DNA of 64,000 nt from Acanthochromis polyacanthus (GCF_021347895.1 NC_067113.1:3516251-3580250); one strand, 5' to 3'; numbered from the stretch's first letter, positions 10,031 through 21,510 are shown. Notes: generated from the letters alone by a model not told the origin. Numbers and translations: made by a program.

Positions 10031-11130
10031 AAACAAAACAAAAAAAACAACTTTAAATAAATAAATTTAACTTAATGCACATCATGATCAACAGGTCACT
10101 TTGTTGTTGTTTTGGTGGCTAACAGCAGGGATACACTTGCTTTAAGGATATACCTGGGACTGAATATGTTTTTTGTTTCTTAAATGGCAGTGGTGTGACA
10201 CTTAGCCAAAAATATGAGCGAGACGAGAAAATGGGTGGATGCTGTTATTTCTAATAAGACTGTAGCAATACTGCAAAGGCCCTGGAATTCCTGAGCTGAT
10301 TGAGCTGATCAAAACTCAGATAAGCTCTCCCTCTCTCCAGCACTGACCAACACCCATCTCTATAGGAGGATTGAGACATTTGTATTTCTGTAGGTTTTCA
10401 TTCACAGAAGGATGGAGCTCCTGTGAACATTTAAACCCCTGGAATAACTTCTTCTTTTTAAAAGACAATGACTTTCAATTATATGCTATGGATGTTTGTT
10501 TAATGAATTTTCATGCTAAAATCCCTTTTCAGCTTTAGGAGACCCTCAGCCGGAGACGTCTCTGCCTTCCACAGATCAGATAACAAGTCGTAAAACTTTA
10601 TGGCTGAAGGCTGGAGTCACCCTCTCACTCTCTTTGACTGAAACAAAGAGACTGGAACTGAACTTGAAAACCTTGCCAAATTAATATTTCTGGAATGTAT
10701 TTTGTGTTTACAGAATTACCAATGTCAATGGAAATCATTCATCATTAACATATCCAAAAATCACGATTCTATCTTTCACAGAAGCTGATTTATTAATTTG
10801 TGATGTTTAATCTGATTCCTTCTTTATTACTCCTATTTAGGTTGAATGATGACCATTGTATTTACCTGTTACCAAATCTCTGACTTGTTGTTACATTTTC
10901 ACTGTGATACATATTTTTAATGTCATAAACATAAACATATAGTTATGAATGAAATGATTCACATCATATGAACATATGTATTAATCTACACATTTAGGAA
11001 CATGCCTGTCTCTTTCACACAACTGAAATATGGTGGAGAGATAGACAGATCGCGTTTAATCGTTTAATATCCCAATGCTTTAATTCCCTCTGGAGTAGTT
11101 TTCCATCTCTCCTCTTTGAGACAAAGGAAG
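10031..11130. other. AT-rich interval, nothing recognised
   Basis: No ORF with homology and no clear repeat ends were seen. It begins with the A-rich tail of the preceding SINE. Confidence 0.45.
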
Positions 11131-11136
11131 GGGTCA

Positions 11137-12230
11137 TGTTACCACCCAGAGATTCACGCCGAAGCTTCCCTCCGCCTTGGGGTCCTCCCATGGTCCCTTT
11201 GGCCTGATATAAGCCTAAGCAGCCCCCACCTTCGCTCTCTTGCCTCTTGCCTCTTACCCCTCTCTTACTCTATTACCTGAGGAATCCATAACAGAGATTC
11301 CCACTATTTTCTTACCTAAAGCGCGTTTTTTTCTGTCTTTGAAATTCCCTCACCATCTAAGTTTGTTAACTATTCATCTCTTAATATTTTTGTAACTTAA
11401 GGAGACATTTTGCTCACGTTAAGCCGAATTTTATTCGTTTAATCTGAAGATTCAGAACCAGCATTTATTTTTCTTAATTTTGACCGTTTTTCATCAACAC
11501 CCGTTTATCTTGGCTAAAGCCTGAGAACCATCATTTTTAAGCCAAGCAACACTCAGCTGAGAACTCCGGAGACCTGTTGGACCAGGTCCAAGAATCGATC
11601 AACCCGCGGCAGGACATCCAGGCGGCCATAACGACGACGCACCGCTCCGAACCTGCCAGTCCAGACCGTGTGCTGCGAATCTGAAGGCCCCGCAAGTCCC
11701 AGCCCCATGACGGTTCACTTCAATAACTCCAGCTGAGTTTGCTCTGATTCCATTCTATGGGTGATGTACTAACCGTTTGGTCAATTAATTCATTTAATCA
11801 ATTTATTCTTTTACAAATCATTAGAATTCTTAATCCAAGTTACCGGTTACCTCGTCAGGTTAGCTCTGGCTAATCCTCACCATATTTCCTTCTCTCTCAC
11901 ACCTACTTCCACATCTCTCACACATGCACACACACCACACACACACTCCCACATTCCACACATGCACGCACACACACACACACCATATCTACATTGTACA
12001 TAGTTCACTTGTCATTATTTTCATAGAATAGTTAATAAATACCTCATTATAGACCAAATTACAGTCTTGTGTTTCTTTGTGTAGAATGTGGTCAATTTAA
12101 ACGAGGATTCAAGACTTTTTGATATGAGATTGATCAAAATTTTTATGAATATTAATTTTTTTATTAATATTAATTTTTTTCCCTAGAAATCTAGGGTGGT
12201 GCCCCAATTATTGATAACGAGAGCAATAAA
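11137..12230 (+). mobile_element. LTR-like block, boundaries uncertain
   Basis: Begins TGTTACCACCC. It has a TATA-like GATATAAGCC at 11206-11215 followed by pyrimidine-rich sequence and AATAAA at 12034-12039 with a GT-rich stretch after it, the order expected in an LTR. Near the end, GGGTGGTGCCCC partly mirrors the start. I could not find a TG...CA pair with matching target duplications. A host promoter or another repeat class cannot be excluded. Confidence 0.3.
11928..11984. repeat. Imperfect (CA)n microsatellite
   Basis: CA repeats interrupted by TG and TCCC words, inside the LTR-like block. Confidence 0.8.
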
Positions 12231-13770
12231 TCATAACGTAGTACCGCTACAAGACCTTTGTTAACTATATAGAGAGGAGGCAGAGGTGGATGGATGGGTC
12301 AACAAAACTCATCAGATTTTAACATCTGACACTACTTTCACTTTCTGTTTCCAACTTATCATCCCTATTTTTTAGCACTGATTTTTACTCAAACCATGAT
12401 CTTTCTATGATGTCATATTTCCAACAGGGTCAGATCAGAAATGCAAAGTACTTAACCAGTGAAGACATTAACATCTTCTTTCCAGGAATATTCAGCCTGA
12501 AGGTTGTCTAATTAAGAGATATTACAGAACTGGTATGCCCAGGCATTTGTTGATTTCATTTTATTATTTTTTTTTTCCAAAAATACAAGTCTAAAAATCT
12601 ATACAAGTTGCGAAAACTGACATTTAGCAATTTGCAGCAGGCTTATGTTGTGCACCTTCCTGATTATCTGCTTATTTTTCTCACTTCCTAAATAAAAACT
12701 AATATCAGTTCTAAGTACATGGCCACCATGAATCATTTATTCATTCAAAGTGGTCTTTTTTTCTTTTTTTTTTAATTTTATTTTGCCGAGCATGATTAAT
12801 TGAAACATTTTCTTTCTGCCAAAGCATGAGTCAGCAAAATGCTGAATAATCCAACTGATTGATATGACTGGATCTTTATGAAGTTGTTTTTCTCTTCTGC
12901 TAGACCCAGCTGAACTCTATTCTTTCATGTTTTGCTTGGGGAGTTTGCAACCTTGTTGATTTTGATTTATGATCAGCTACACATTCACCATTTCTAAAAG
13001 TAACGCACATGCTAATACAGAGAGGGCTGTATGGAAATACGTAGACACACTGAAAGCAATATCAAACCTGAGTCAGAGGCCAAGGAAGCACATCCATACA
13101 GCCACAGCCCACATATTCTATCAGTCTGTTCACCCTCTGTCTACAATCAAAGATGTATCACTGTGTTTAAATTCTGTGATCGAAGGCAATTACAACTAGA
13201 CTCACATACTAACTTCTCTCCTTGATACCACATTATAACACTGTACTACAAATCACACATTGTCTCACAGTGGAAATTTGCATCAATTAGTCTGTTGAGA
13301 GAAAATTAATCAGCAATTATTGATCACTTTGTTTATTTTTTTAAAAACAAAAATTATTTCTGCATTCTTGATGTGACAGTGTGAAATATTTTGTTTTTCT
13401 GCAAGCACATGGACAAAAGACATGACTTGGGCAGTTATTTGATCAAAATTTAAATTATCAAATATTTTAATTGCCATAATGAGGTTCTTTATTTTTCCGC
13501 AATGAAAGCATCAAGATGCAAGAGACAGAGCTCTATCTACACACACTAATTTCTTGACAGATTTTTTTAGGATCTAGTGGGAACCAGTGGTAATGTTAGC
13601 AACCCAGTCTGCTGAAGCATATTTTAATAGAAAATTGAGGTAAAGAATGACAGACTAGCTGACTTTTGTAGCAGAAAGTGTAGAAAATGTCTTGCACGGG
13701 AGCACCAAAAAAGATATATGTAGCAAAATTGTTGCAGAAATTAGCCTCATATGGCGGAACCAAAACGAGA
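12231..13770. other. AT-rich interval, nothing recognised
   Basis: Only short ORFs without domain signatures are present (for example 12969-13199). No repeat boundaries were identified. The final part abuts the mariner-type inverted end at 13771. Confidence 0.45.
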
Positions 13771-13841
13771 TATACGACACCCTCCATAATTATTGGGACC
13801 CTGGTTAAGATGTGTTGAAAGTCTTAAAATAATTTCAATTT

Positions 13842-14488
13842 TTGTTGCAGAAACATACTCTCAAACTCAAATTTGTTGAAAAATGTATTATAGGAGAAGA
13901 TTACGTCGGCTGCAATGACACAGCGCGCCCCCAGTCTGAGCAGATGAAACGGGATTTTCAAAATCTGATGGATTTACTGAAAGACTGCGGAAAATTAGTT
14001 TATATTAGCGGGCCACTGGCAATAGTAAACAGTAACTCTGAGCGCTTCCCAGCCACAGCGCCCCCCTCTGTTCCCTCCTGGAAGTCCTCCCATCATCCCC
14101 TCCATCACAGTCAGTGCACCCACCGTCCCTCCCCTCCGGCTCCCTCTACCTGCCACCTCCTCTCCACCAGAATTCAGCGAGCTGCCAAATTCCCACCATT
14201 ATCAGATTCAGACCACCCTGACAGTTCACCCCCAGAAACTGCAATCTTGCCAATCTCTGCCCACTTCCCCGGACCTCACAGCCTTGTCCCCAGAAGCCTT
14301 CCACCTCACCTCACCTGAACTTTGCTCTCTTCAACACCTGCTTCGTCACCAGCAAATTCTACAAGAATTCATCCTGGACAACTGGACTTCCTCTGTTTAA
14401 CTGAAACATGGCACAAACCACTGGACTTTTACCCACTAAACCAAGCCACACCCTCCGGATACACCTACCTCAACTCACCCCATCCAGA
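13842..14488 (+). pseudogene. LINE segment: SGNH-esterase-like piece and start of endonuclease
   Basis: The first frame has VGCNDTARPQSEQMKRDF and LLKDCGKLVYISGPL. GxND followed by a helix and FISGP-like text is the block III region of the SGNH esterase found in ORF1 of many L2/CR1 LINEs. After a proline/serine-rich stretch, a different frame (14322 on) gives LDFLCLTETWHK, the catalytic Glu motif of the endonuclease, and then GYTYLNSPHP, where the second LINE inserts. The esterase Ser and His blocks are not visible, so it is truncated. Confidence 0.65.
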
Positions 14489-15008
14489 TTTTAAGGTCCT
14501 TTTATTAGTTTATAAATGTTTTAATGGTCTTGGGCCTTCCTATTTATCAGACATACTTTTACCATATCAACCCTCTCGAGCCCTGAGGTCCTCTGGCGCG
14601 GGCCTTTTATCTATACCACAAGTTAGATCTAAAACACACAGGGAGGTGGCATTCGGTCCCCGTTTGTGGAACAGCCTGCCGGAGAACCTCAGGGCTGCAG
14701 AGACTGTTGATATTTTTAAAAAGAGGCCCAAGACTTATCTTTTTAACCAGGCCTTCAACTTGTTCTGATAATTCTTAACCCTTCTTCTTATGCTTTTTAT
14801 TGTTATTATTGGTAACTATTACTCGATTTTCGAACTTTTAGGGTTTTATGGTTTTACATGTTTTAACCTTTATTTTAACTTATTTTTATATTTTATTCTA
14901 TTTATTTATTTCAGTTTTAGTGTTTCTAATTCTCCAGTGTTGTCTTCCTACTAGCTTTGGTGCCTCGCTATGTCTTGATGATGTCATGTTGTGTGGGTGT
15001 GCAAGTCT

Positions 15009-15052
<44 letters not shown>

Positions 15053-15249
15053 TTGCGTGGGTGTGTGCATGTGCATGGCTGTCTATATGTAGGGAAGGTG
15101 GAGAGTTGGGTCTTTTTTGTTTGTTTGTTTTTTATTTCTATTTTTAATTGTATTTATTTACTGTCTTTTTTGTTTTTAATTCTTGTGAAGCACTTTGTGT
15201 TGTTCTATATGAAAAGTGCCATACAAACAAATAAAGTTTAGTTTACTTT
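14489..15249 (+). mobile_element. Second LINE, 5'-truncated 3' end, inserted in the L2-type LINE
   Basis: Starts inside the C-terminal coding region (KVLLLVYKCFNGLGPSYLSD, FGPRLWNSLPENLRAAETVD and FKKRPKTYLF, stop at 14766-14768), followed by a 3' UTR with a (GT)n tract and a tail GTGCCATACAAACAAATAAAG. LRxA/FKxxLKTYLF is the usual end of L2/Rex1-type RT proteins. A short AGA occurs at both edges (14486-14488 and 15250-15252). Removing the insert restores host-LINE text reading SPHPEGQGGGIAVIHK. Confidence 0.82.
15008..15050. repeat. (GT)n microsatellite in a LINE 3' UTR
   Basis: About 20 GT units in a row with minor interruptions at the edges. It makes artefactual valine/cysteine ORFs. Confidence 0.9.
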
Positions 15250-15251
15250 AG

Positions 15252-15747
15252 AAGGTCAAGGAGGTGGCATTGCAGTCATCCACAAACAGGTGTTCATAAC
15301 CATCCCACTTTACCCCCCCCCTCCTCCACCCCCCCTGAACATCTTGCTTTCAAACTTTCTGGTCCCACTTCAATGGTCATCTCTATCATTTACCGCCCAC
15401 CCAAACCAAATCTCTCATTCCTCTCTGACTTCTCTCACTTTGTTACCCAGCTATCAGCTACATCTCCCTCAGTCCTCATCCTCGGTGACTTCAACTTCCA
15501 CATGGACAACCTTCACAGCAAATCTGCCTCTGACTTCCTGGATCTCCTACATTCACTAAACTTCACCCAGCACGTCAATTTCCCCACACACAATCACGGT
15601 CACATCCTCCATCTGGTCTGCTCCTCTGGTCTCACAGTCCCAAACATCTCCAGCTGCCATCTCTCCATCTCTGACCACCGAGCAATAACCATGGACATTA
15701 GCCTCCCCACCCCTCTGCCAAAGGAAAAACGGTCAATTTTTTTTTAA
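15252..15747 (+). pseudogene. LINE endonuclease, second half
   Basis: Reads GQGGGIAVIHK in one frame, then after a shift near 15370 SIIYRPPK, LILGDFNFHMD (Asp/Asn active-site pair) and LSISDHRAITM (catalytic Ser-Asp-His). These complete the exonuclease-endonuclease-phosphatase fold begun before 14488. A C-rich run at 15306-15333 coincides with the frame problem. Confidence 0.8.
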
Positions 15748-15933
15748 AAATAGCAAATCACTCTCCCCCTCTGTATTCTCCGCCTTGCTGGCCACTGCAT
15801 TGTCCGCCTTCCCCCCTTCATCCACTGAAAATCCCACTGACCTCATCAACCACTAAATCACACTCTCTCTTCCTGTCTCGATCAGCTTGCTTCCCCTCAA
15901 ATCAAAACTAGTCACTTTCTCCCACTCTGCTCC

Positions 15934-16834
15934 ATGGTACACCCTGAATTCCACCACATGAAAGCCCATAAACGACAGCTGGAACGTCTCATCAAGATAA
16001 CAAACCTCACAGTTCACGGCCAAGCTTATTCCGACTTCCTCCAACAATACAAAGACGCCCTGAAATCTGCCCGGTCCACTTACTACTCTGATCTGATTAA
16101 TACCAGTTCCAGCAATCGCAAGTCCCTCTTCTCTACTGTCAATAAACTCCTTGCCTCCCCCCCCCCCCCCCCCCCCGAATACCATTTCCAACTCGTTCAC
16201 CACTGACCAGTGCAACCTTTTCCTCTCTTTCTTCCAAAACAAAATCAAGTCCATCCACAGCAGCCTCCTCACCTCTCCCACTTCAATTGATCCCCCCTCT
16301 CCTCCTCCAAATCCTCTGAACCTTCTTTCCCCGGCCCATTTCTCGCCCGTTTCCCCCCTGGACCTCCCCAAATTCATCACTGGAACAAAAAACTCCACAT
16401 CCTGCCTGGACCCCATCCCCATTTCACTTCTCAGAAACTGCCTCCCTGTCCTCTCCTCCCTCATCTCCAACATCATCAACACCTCCCTCAGTACTGGCTC
16501 TGTCCCCTCACCCCTCAAACTTGCCTCTGTCTCCCCCATCCTCAAAAAACCTGGTCTGGATCCAACCTCCCCTCATAACTTTCGGCCCATCTCCAACCTC
16601 CCCTTCATCTCCAAAACACTAGAACGTGTTGTTGCCGCCCAGTTGAAAACCCATCTCCCCTCCCACAGTCTTTTCAGTCCGGATTCCGCTCTCATCATAG
16701 CACAGAAACCGCTCTCCTCAAGGTCACCAATGATCTCCTCCTCTCCTCAGCCTCTGGACACATCACCATCCTCATCCTCCTCAACCTCTCTGCAGCATTT
16801 GACACAATCAATCACTCTATCCTCCTGTCCCGCC
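15934..16834 (+). pseudogene. LINE reverse transcriptase, N-terminal part
   Basis: The frame from 15934 gives KAHKRQLERL, DALKSARSTYYSDLI and RKSLFSTVNKLL, the connector before the RT. The next frame (16151 on) gives SCLDPIPISLLRNCLPVLS, LKLASVSPILKKPGLDP and [21 protein letters not shown] motifs 0 to 2. The change of frame falls exactly at a run of 20 C at 16157-16176, a slippage-prone site. A later shift follows within the region leading to [10 protein letters not shown] at the piggyBac insertion. Confidence 0.82.
16157..16176. repeat. Poly-C run of 20 causing a frameshift
   Basis: Twenty consecutive C bases inside the LINE reverse transcriptase; the reading frame differs on either side. 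The length may also be unstable in assembly or sequencing. Confidence 0.85.
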
Positions 16835-17376
16835 TTAACCCCTTAAACTTCAGTGTACCGCCGGCTGTACACCTACTAATTTGCATAGGAATTTCAAGAA
16901 TGTCCGACGGCTGCAAACGCGATTATACAAACACTGTACGCCGATGGAAAGCTTAGATTCTCATGAATCCGCCAGTATAAACCACTTTCAGATGCGATTA
17001 CCACAGCGGGTGAGAAAAACACATTTGTCCGACAAAAACGAATATTCATCCATCCGTTCTCTATACACGGCTTCAACGCACACAGCGCGACTCACATTTC
17101 CGGGTTCATTATTACACACAGAAAAAAAGATTCCACAAAAAACGGCCATAATCCAACCTTTTACATCCAGACGACACAAGCCAGTAAACTATTTTGTCCA
17201 AAACATGTCCTGAAGTCGGTATAAAATCCACGAATCGGTCGTTTTCAAGGAAATGCACCTCGCGATGCACGTCCAATATTCCCCGTATTTTTCGTAATTT
17301 TTTTTATTTAAAAATAGAATATTAGCGATTTTTTGTACTGAAAACGGCTGGAATTGACTGCAGCTTAAAGGGTTAA
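16835..17376 (+). mobile_element. piggyBac-type MITE, copy 1
   Basis: Flanked by TTAA at 16835-16838 and 17373-17376. The left end reads CCCCTTAAACTTCAGTG and the right end GCAGCTTAAAGGG; inside the TTAA, CCCTTTAA-like ends are typical of piggyBac. The 542-bp body is non-coding and nearly the same as copies at 33804-34333 (inverted) and 53670-54221. It splits the LINE reverse transcriptase between LSRLN and TGTALTWF. Short ORFs on both strands recur in the copies, but they are shadows of shared DNA with no domain. Confidence 0.88.
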
Positions 17377-18126
17377 ATCCTCCATTAATCACTGGCACCG
17401 CCCTCACCTGGTTCACATCCTATCTTACCAATAGACAACAATTTATCAAGGTCAACAACTGCATATCCTCCACTGCCCCCCTGTCCCATGGCGTCCCTCA
17501 AGGATCAGTCCTTGGTCCCCTCCTCTTCATCCTGTACCTCCTCCCTCTCGGCAACATCATCCGCCGCCACAGCCTACATTTCCATTGCTATGCCGACGAT
17601 ATCCAACTGTACATCTCCACCAACACCATCTCCACCACCACCCTCCACTCTCTCTCCAGCTGCTTGGCCGACATCAAATCCTAGATGAGTAAAAACTTTC
17701 TTCTGTTAAACTGTGACAAGAGCGATTTTATCATTATCGGACCCCGATCACTCACACCATTCCCCCACTCCCCCATCACCATTGATAACACCACCCTGTC
17801 CCCTTCCGCCCACATCCGCAATCTTGGTGTGACATTTGACACCAACCTCACTTTTGAACCCCACATTAACCAGATCACCAAAGCTGCTTTTTTTTTCACC
17901 TCCACAAAATCGCCCGTCTCCACCCCTTCCTCTCCCTCTCAGCCGCCGAAACCCTCATTCATGCTTTCATCACTTCCCGCCTCAACTACTGCAATAGCAT
18001 TCTCTTTGGCTCCACCTCCAAAGCTCTCAAACTTCAATACATTCAAAACTCTGCTGCCCGCCTCCTCACCAGAACCCGTTCTCACAACCATATCACACCT
18101 GTCCTGCAGAACCTCCATTGGCTTCC
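17377..18126 (+). pseudogene. LINE reverse transcriptase, catalytic and C-terminal part
   Basis: The plus strand reads TGTALTWFTSYLTNRQQFIK, APLSHGVPQGSVLGPLLFIL and HCYADDIQLYIS; the catalytic YADD is at 17589-17600. After a stop at 17682 (a TGG-to-TAG change in KSWMS-like text) it continues FLLLNCDKSDFIIIG, LTFEPHINQITKAAFF and then, in shifted frames, a thumb-region remnant. The last recognisable text (LHWLPIS) runs into the next insertion at 18135. Confidence 0.85.
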
Positions 18127-18134
18127 CATTTCAC
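18127..18134. repeat. 8-bp target duplication CATTTCAC (left copy)
   Basis: CATTTCAC occurs here and at 21511-21518, directly outside the ends of the 3.4-kb element. Joining the flanks on one copy restores LINE text of the type HWLPISHHIQYKLLFL, which independently supports these edges. Confidence 0.8.
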
Positions 18135-18434
18135 GAGAAGTGTATGTCTGCAGCCGGATGCTGCACGAATACGACCCGCACGAATACGACCCGCATGAAT
18201 ACGGCCCTACACTTCCGGTAAGTTTAGAACACTTTTTAAATAGAGCGCCACTTACCGGAGGCTGCACGAATACGCCCACACGAATACGGCGCTACCGCAA
18301 TTTACGTTTTAAATTAGTGATTTCACTCAAAATATACTTCCAACACAAAAGGATTATTCAAGGAGAATTCCCCGTTCATTTTAACCCCTGTAAGTTTTTC
18401 TACAGAGCCGGAGGCTGCTCTTTCTGGACCACAC
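18135..18434 (+). repeat. Left long terminal inverted repeat with GAATACG array
   Basis: CGAATACG occurs at 18166-18173, 18181-18188, 18267-18274 and 18281-18288, and TGAATACG around 18196-18203. Between the two groups lies a dyad TCCGGTAAGT / ACTTACCGGA (18214-18223 and 18250-18259). Arrays of short repeats near transposon ends commonly bind transposase; here that is inference. Confidence 0.82.
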
Positions 18435-20123
18435 CGATAAGACGGCAATTTAAGTGCCGCCTCCTTCATCTCGGGCCCCGTTGTTTGTGTTGCCCATTGT
18501 GTTGATGCTAAAGGAAGCATTAGCAGCATTTATCACCATGATGGACAACGGTAAAGACGTGAGTACTAACTGTGAATCGTTTTATTAGTTTAACTTGATA
18601 AAACAAATAAACAATTGATTTAGAACGTTTTAAAGTTTAACGTTATAAACACTTCTGCTGTTTTCATTTCCGGAGAAAAGTTTTTAACCTGCTAAACTGA
18701 GGAACAAGCTATGTTTGAGCTCGTCATTCATTAGCACAGACGACCAGTTTTATATAGTTCCGCTGCTGTCAAACCAACGCTTAGCTTCTTTAATAATTTG
18801 TTTAATTGAGTCCTAGCCATATTTTGGAGACCCAGGTCCAGGTGATTATAATTAACTACAAGCAGCATATTAATTAACCCTTCACCAGATGGTAAAAGCA
18901 TGTTGAAATGATCTCTTCCTGTTAGAACTGTTTGTGTTCTACTGGTTTCTCTGGCATAGTTTACCAAGAAACTTTATGGACCTGTTATTAGTTTTTCCAC
19001 CTGTGACCAGTTCAGATGTCTGCTGTGAAAAGGATTAAACTGTGAAAGTACATTTACTTCATAGTTAGACTTTTCATTATCACATTTTTTTGTGATGCTG
19101 AGATGCTTAGTATATTTAACATTCAGTTTTGATGTCGGCTTATCCTTCACTCCGTCTACTGAACAGCCTGTATGAAGTTGCATCATTTCACAGACTGAAT
19201 CCAGGACAGTGCATTTTAAATGTATTTGTCCACCTCTCGGATAAAGCTTGATTGATGTTTATGTTCACAAAATGATCTGAAAATGTTCAATTTCTCTCTT
19301 AATTTGAAGATGCACATAATTCAACAAGGGAGAGATTTAGATTTTGAAACATGTGGCAGCCATTGTAGGCTTACCTGCATCAGCACTGAAGAACTACAAG
19401 AGTTATATTCTTGTATCTGTTGATACTACTGCTTACTTCATATACAAGTCATCATGTAATGGAGAAGGCAGCAGTTTTCAGTTATGTGTCTAATCTCATC
19501 TGTTTTATTTATTTTAGGGCCTGCCATGCCAGATGTCTGTGGGATTTTTATGCTTATGGTAAGGTCACATTTTTTAAACTGAATATGTTGAAGCTTCTGT
19601 CAACACTGCAAATAAAATGCTTTGTTTTCCATCTTATCTGTTACAGTACACACTTTCCATTGTCACAAAGCAAGGGTTTGAATTCCAGGAAGTTAGTTTT
19701 AAAAAGGTTTACACAAAGAAGAAACTGATTTCTCCAAATGCTTTTGTTGTTGCCTCATACTATTCATTTTGAAGAGAAAGGACACATTTTGAACTCAGTT
19801 TTTTCTTTCTATTGTCACACTGCTTTCAGATGGACATGCCTTTGGTACGGTATGGTGGTATCTTCTTCTCATGCAGCGTTTCAAAACAGAGGGGTACGAC
19901 AGCCTGAAACAACACGTGTATATAAATTTTAGTTGCAAGTTAGGGGTTCACTTCCACTTCTACAAACTGATAACACACTATCAGTGCCATGTCAGTAGAG
20001 CATCTGGTAACTACATTCAGTTAATCAGACTGTGGATGGCAGTCTTTGTCGAGAGTATTGGTGCATGTCATTTTTTTCATCACTGTGTTGGCCTTTTTCC
20101 CCATTGTTTATCTTGAATGAATT

Positions 20124-20384
20124 TTGTTGTTTGAAAAGTATGGCAAGAGGTTTGCTTTCTGGACTAATGAAGGCAGAAGCCTGCTCCAAGGAACCATGAA
20201 GCCCATTTACAAAGTGCCAAAGTGGGGTGCTGTCACTGAGGAAGTTCCACTCCATATGCAGGCTGAGACTGAGCGCACTGCAAAGGAAGCAAGACTGGTG
20301 GACTTCATGATCCAGTCAAAGGGAGCTGAGCAGCATTTGGTGGTACTTGGAAAATGTTCCTGTTTTCTCATCATTGCAGACTGA
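20124..20384 (+). CDS. Exon-like ORF inside the unassigned transposon, function unknown
   Basis: An 86-codon frame beginning with LFEKYGKRFAFWTNEGRS, rich in charged residues (ETERTAKEARLVDFM) and ending after FLIIAD. The composition is protein-like and unlike the AT-rich neighbours. No upstream promoter or clear initiation context is seen. A pyrimidine-rich TTTTCTCATCATTGCAG near its 3' end could be the acceptor of a further exon. I do not recognise the family. It may be part of a spliced transposase, a captured host exon or chance. Confidence 0.3.
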   Translation: MLFEKYGKRFAFWTNEGRSLLQGTMKPIYKVPKWGAVTEEVPLHMQAETERTAKEARLVDFMIQSKGAEQHLVVLGKCSCFLIIAD

Positions 20385-21210
20385 CTCAGAAAAGATTCAC
20401 TTAGGGCCTTTGTTAGTAATATTAGTGGACAGAACATTTTTTGGCTGCGTTTTGAAAGAATTCCTGAGTTCCAGAAATTCATTGTTTCTCTACTTTGAGT
20501 TGCCCTCAGGACGTACTTTGGCAAATGCTCTACCTGGATTCATCAGGAGTCTTGTTTTTTTTTATTTTTTTATTTACACAATGCAATAAATGATTTTGTT
20601 TTTTAACTGTTTACTAATACAAGTAGTTGCCACCTTCGTTAAAGTGTACCAATGTCTGTGAATGTATCCTCTTTAAGTGTTACCAGTATTTGTCAAGCCT
20701 GCAGTGATAATGTTGTCTGACTACTAGTTCAGTGAAGTGGAGGAATTCTCTGGAAGGATAAAAAAAGACCTGAAGAAAGCAGGCAGACTGTTCAGTTGGT
20801 ACGTGCTGCTCATTTCAAAGGAGGTGTATTGGCTTGAAATGTTACAAATAAAATATATTTTATTAAATAAGTGAAATATGTACAGTTTGTCAGATAAATC
20901 AGTGCCATATCTACTTATGCTTATTGTCTGTCTGTGTGTCTGTCAGGAGGAAGTGAGATCAGACGTTTTGCAGCGGGAGTCATAGACTTCACTTACTTTT
21001 GTGTGTGTGTGCAGCTTTTATTTTTATGTCATATTATCATGTAACATAAATATATATCTGTCTTAAGAGTTGCCCTTGCGTTTTGTCTCTTTCCTGTTAG
21101 ATCTAGACTCCACAAAGGCCATTACAGATGATTCCATTAATATTTTATCTTAATAAAAAGAATATTTTCAAAACTTGTGACATTGTAATAAGAACATGAT
21201 GTAGTACTTT

Positions 21211-21510
21211 GTGTGGTCCAGAAAGAGCAGCCTCCGGCTCTGTAGAAAAACTTACAGGGGTTAAAATGAACGGGGAATTCTCCTTGAATAATCCTTTTGT
21301 GTTGTAAGTATATTTTGAATGAAATCGCCAATGTAAAACGTAAATTGCGGTAGGGCCGTATTCGTGCGGGCGTATTCGTGCCGCTTTCGGTAAGTGGCGC
21401 TCTCTTTAAAAAGTGCTCTAAACTTACCGGAAGTGTAGGGCCGTATTCATGCGGGGATTATTCGTGCGGGTCGTATTCGTACAGCATCCGGCTGCAGACA
21501 CATATTATTG
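21211..21510 (-). repeat. Right long terminal inverted repeat
   Basis: Inverted counterpart of 18135-18434. It shares the GAATACG array (one unit damaged to GAATAATC), the TCCGGTAAG-type dyad and the inner end TTTCTGGACCACAC. Scattered substitutions, such as the dyad mutated at one arm, show moderate age. Confidence 0.82.

Larger units (their letters stand above)
18135..21510 (+). mobile_element. 3.4-kb inverted-repeat transposon of unassigned family
   Basis: The two ends form inverted repeats of about 300 bases (18135-18434 and 21211-21510). The inner 290 bases are strongly alike and the outermost 10 or so weakly alike. An 8-bp target duplication flanks it. Family knowledge: 8-bp duplications are made by hAT and P-type transposases among others. 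The 2.8-kb interior has no long ORF, no THAP, BED or DDE motif that I recognise, and only short exon-like frames (18506-18559, 19519-19559, 20124-20384, 20730-20800) next to plausible splice signals. It could be a non-autonomous element with captured sequence, or a decayed autonomous element with many introns. Orientation is arbitrary, given from the exon-like frames. Confidence 0.82.

Noticed and set aside
14848..15241. Cysteine/valine-rich ORFs over the GT repeat
   Set aside because: They are translations of a (GT)n microsatellite in a LINE 3' UTR.
15853..16545. 230-codon minus-strand ORF
   Set aside because: It is the antisense shadow of the plus-strand LINE reverse transcriptase, whose motifs are clear.
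16894..17179. Small ORFs repeated in the MITE copies (also 53740-54059)
   Set aside because: They recur only because the non-coding MITE DNA is repeated. They occur on both strands, carry no domain and are not kept in copy 2.
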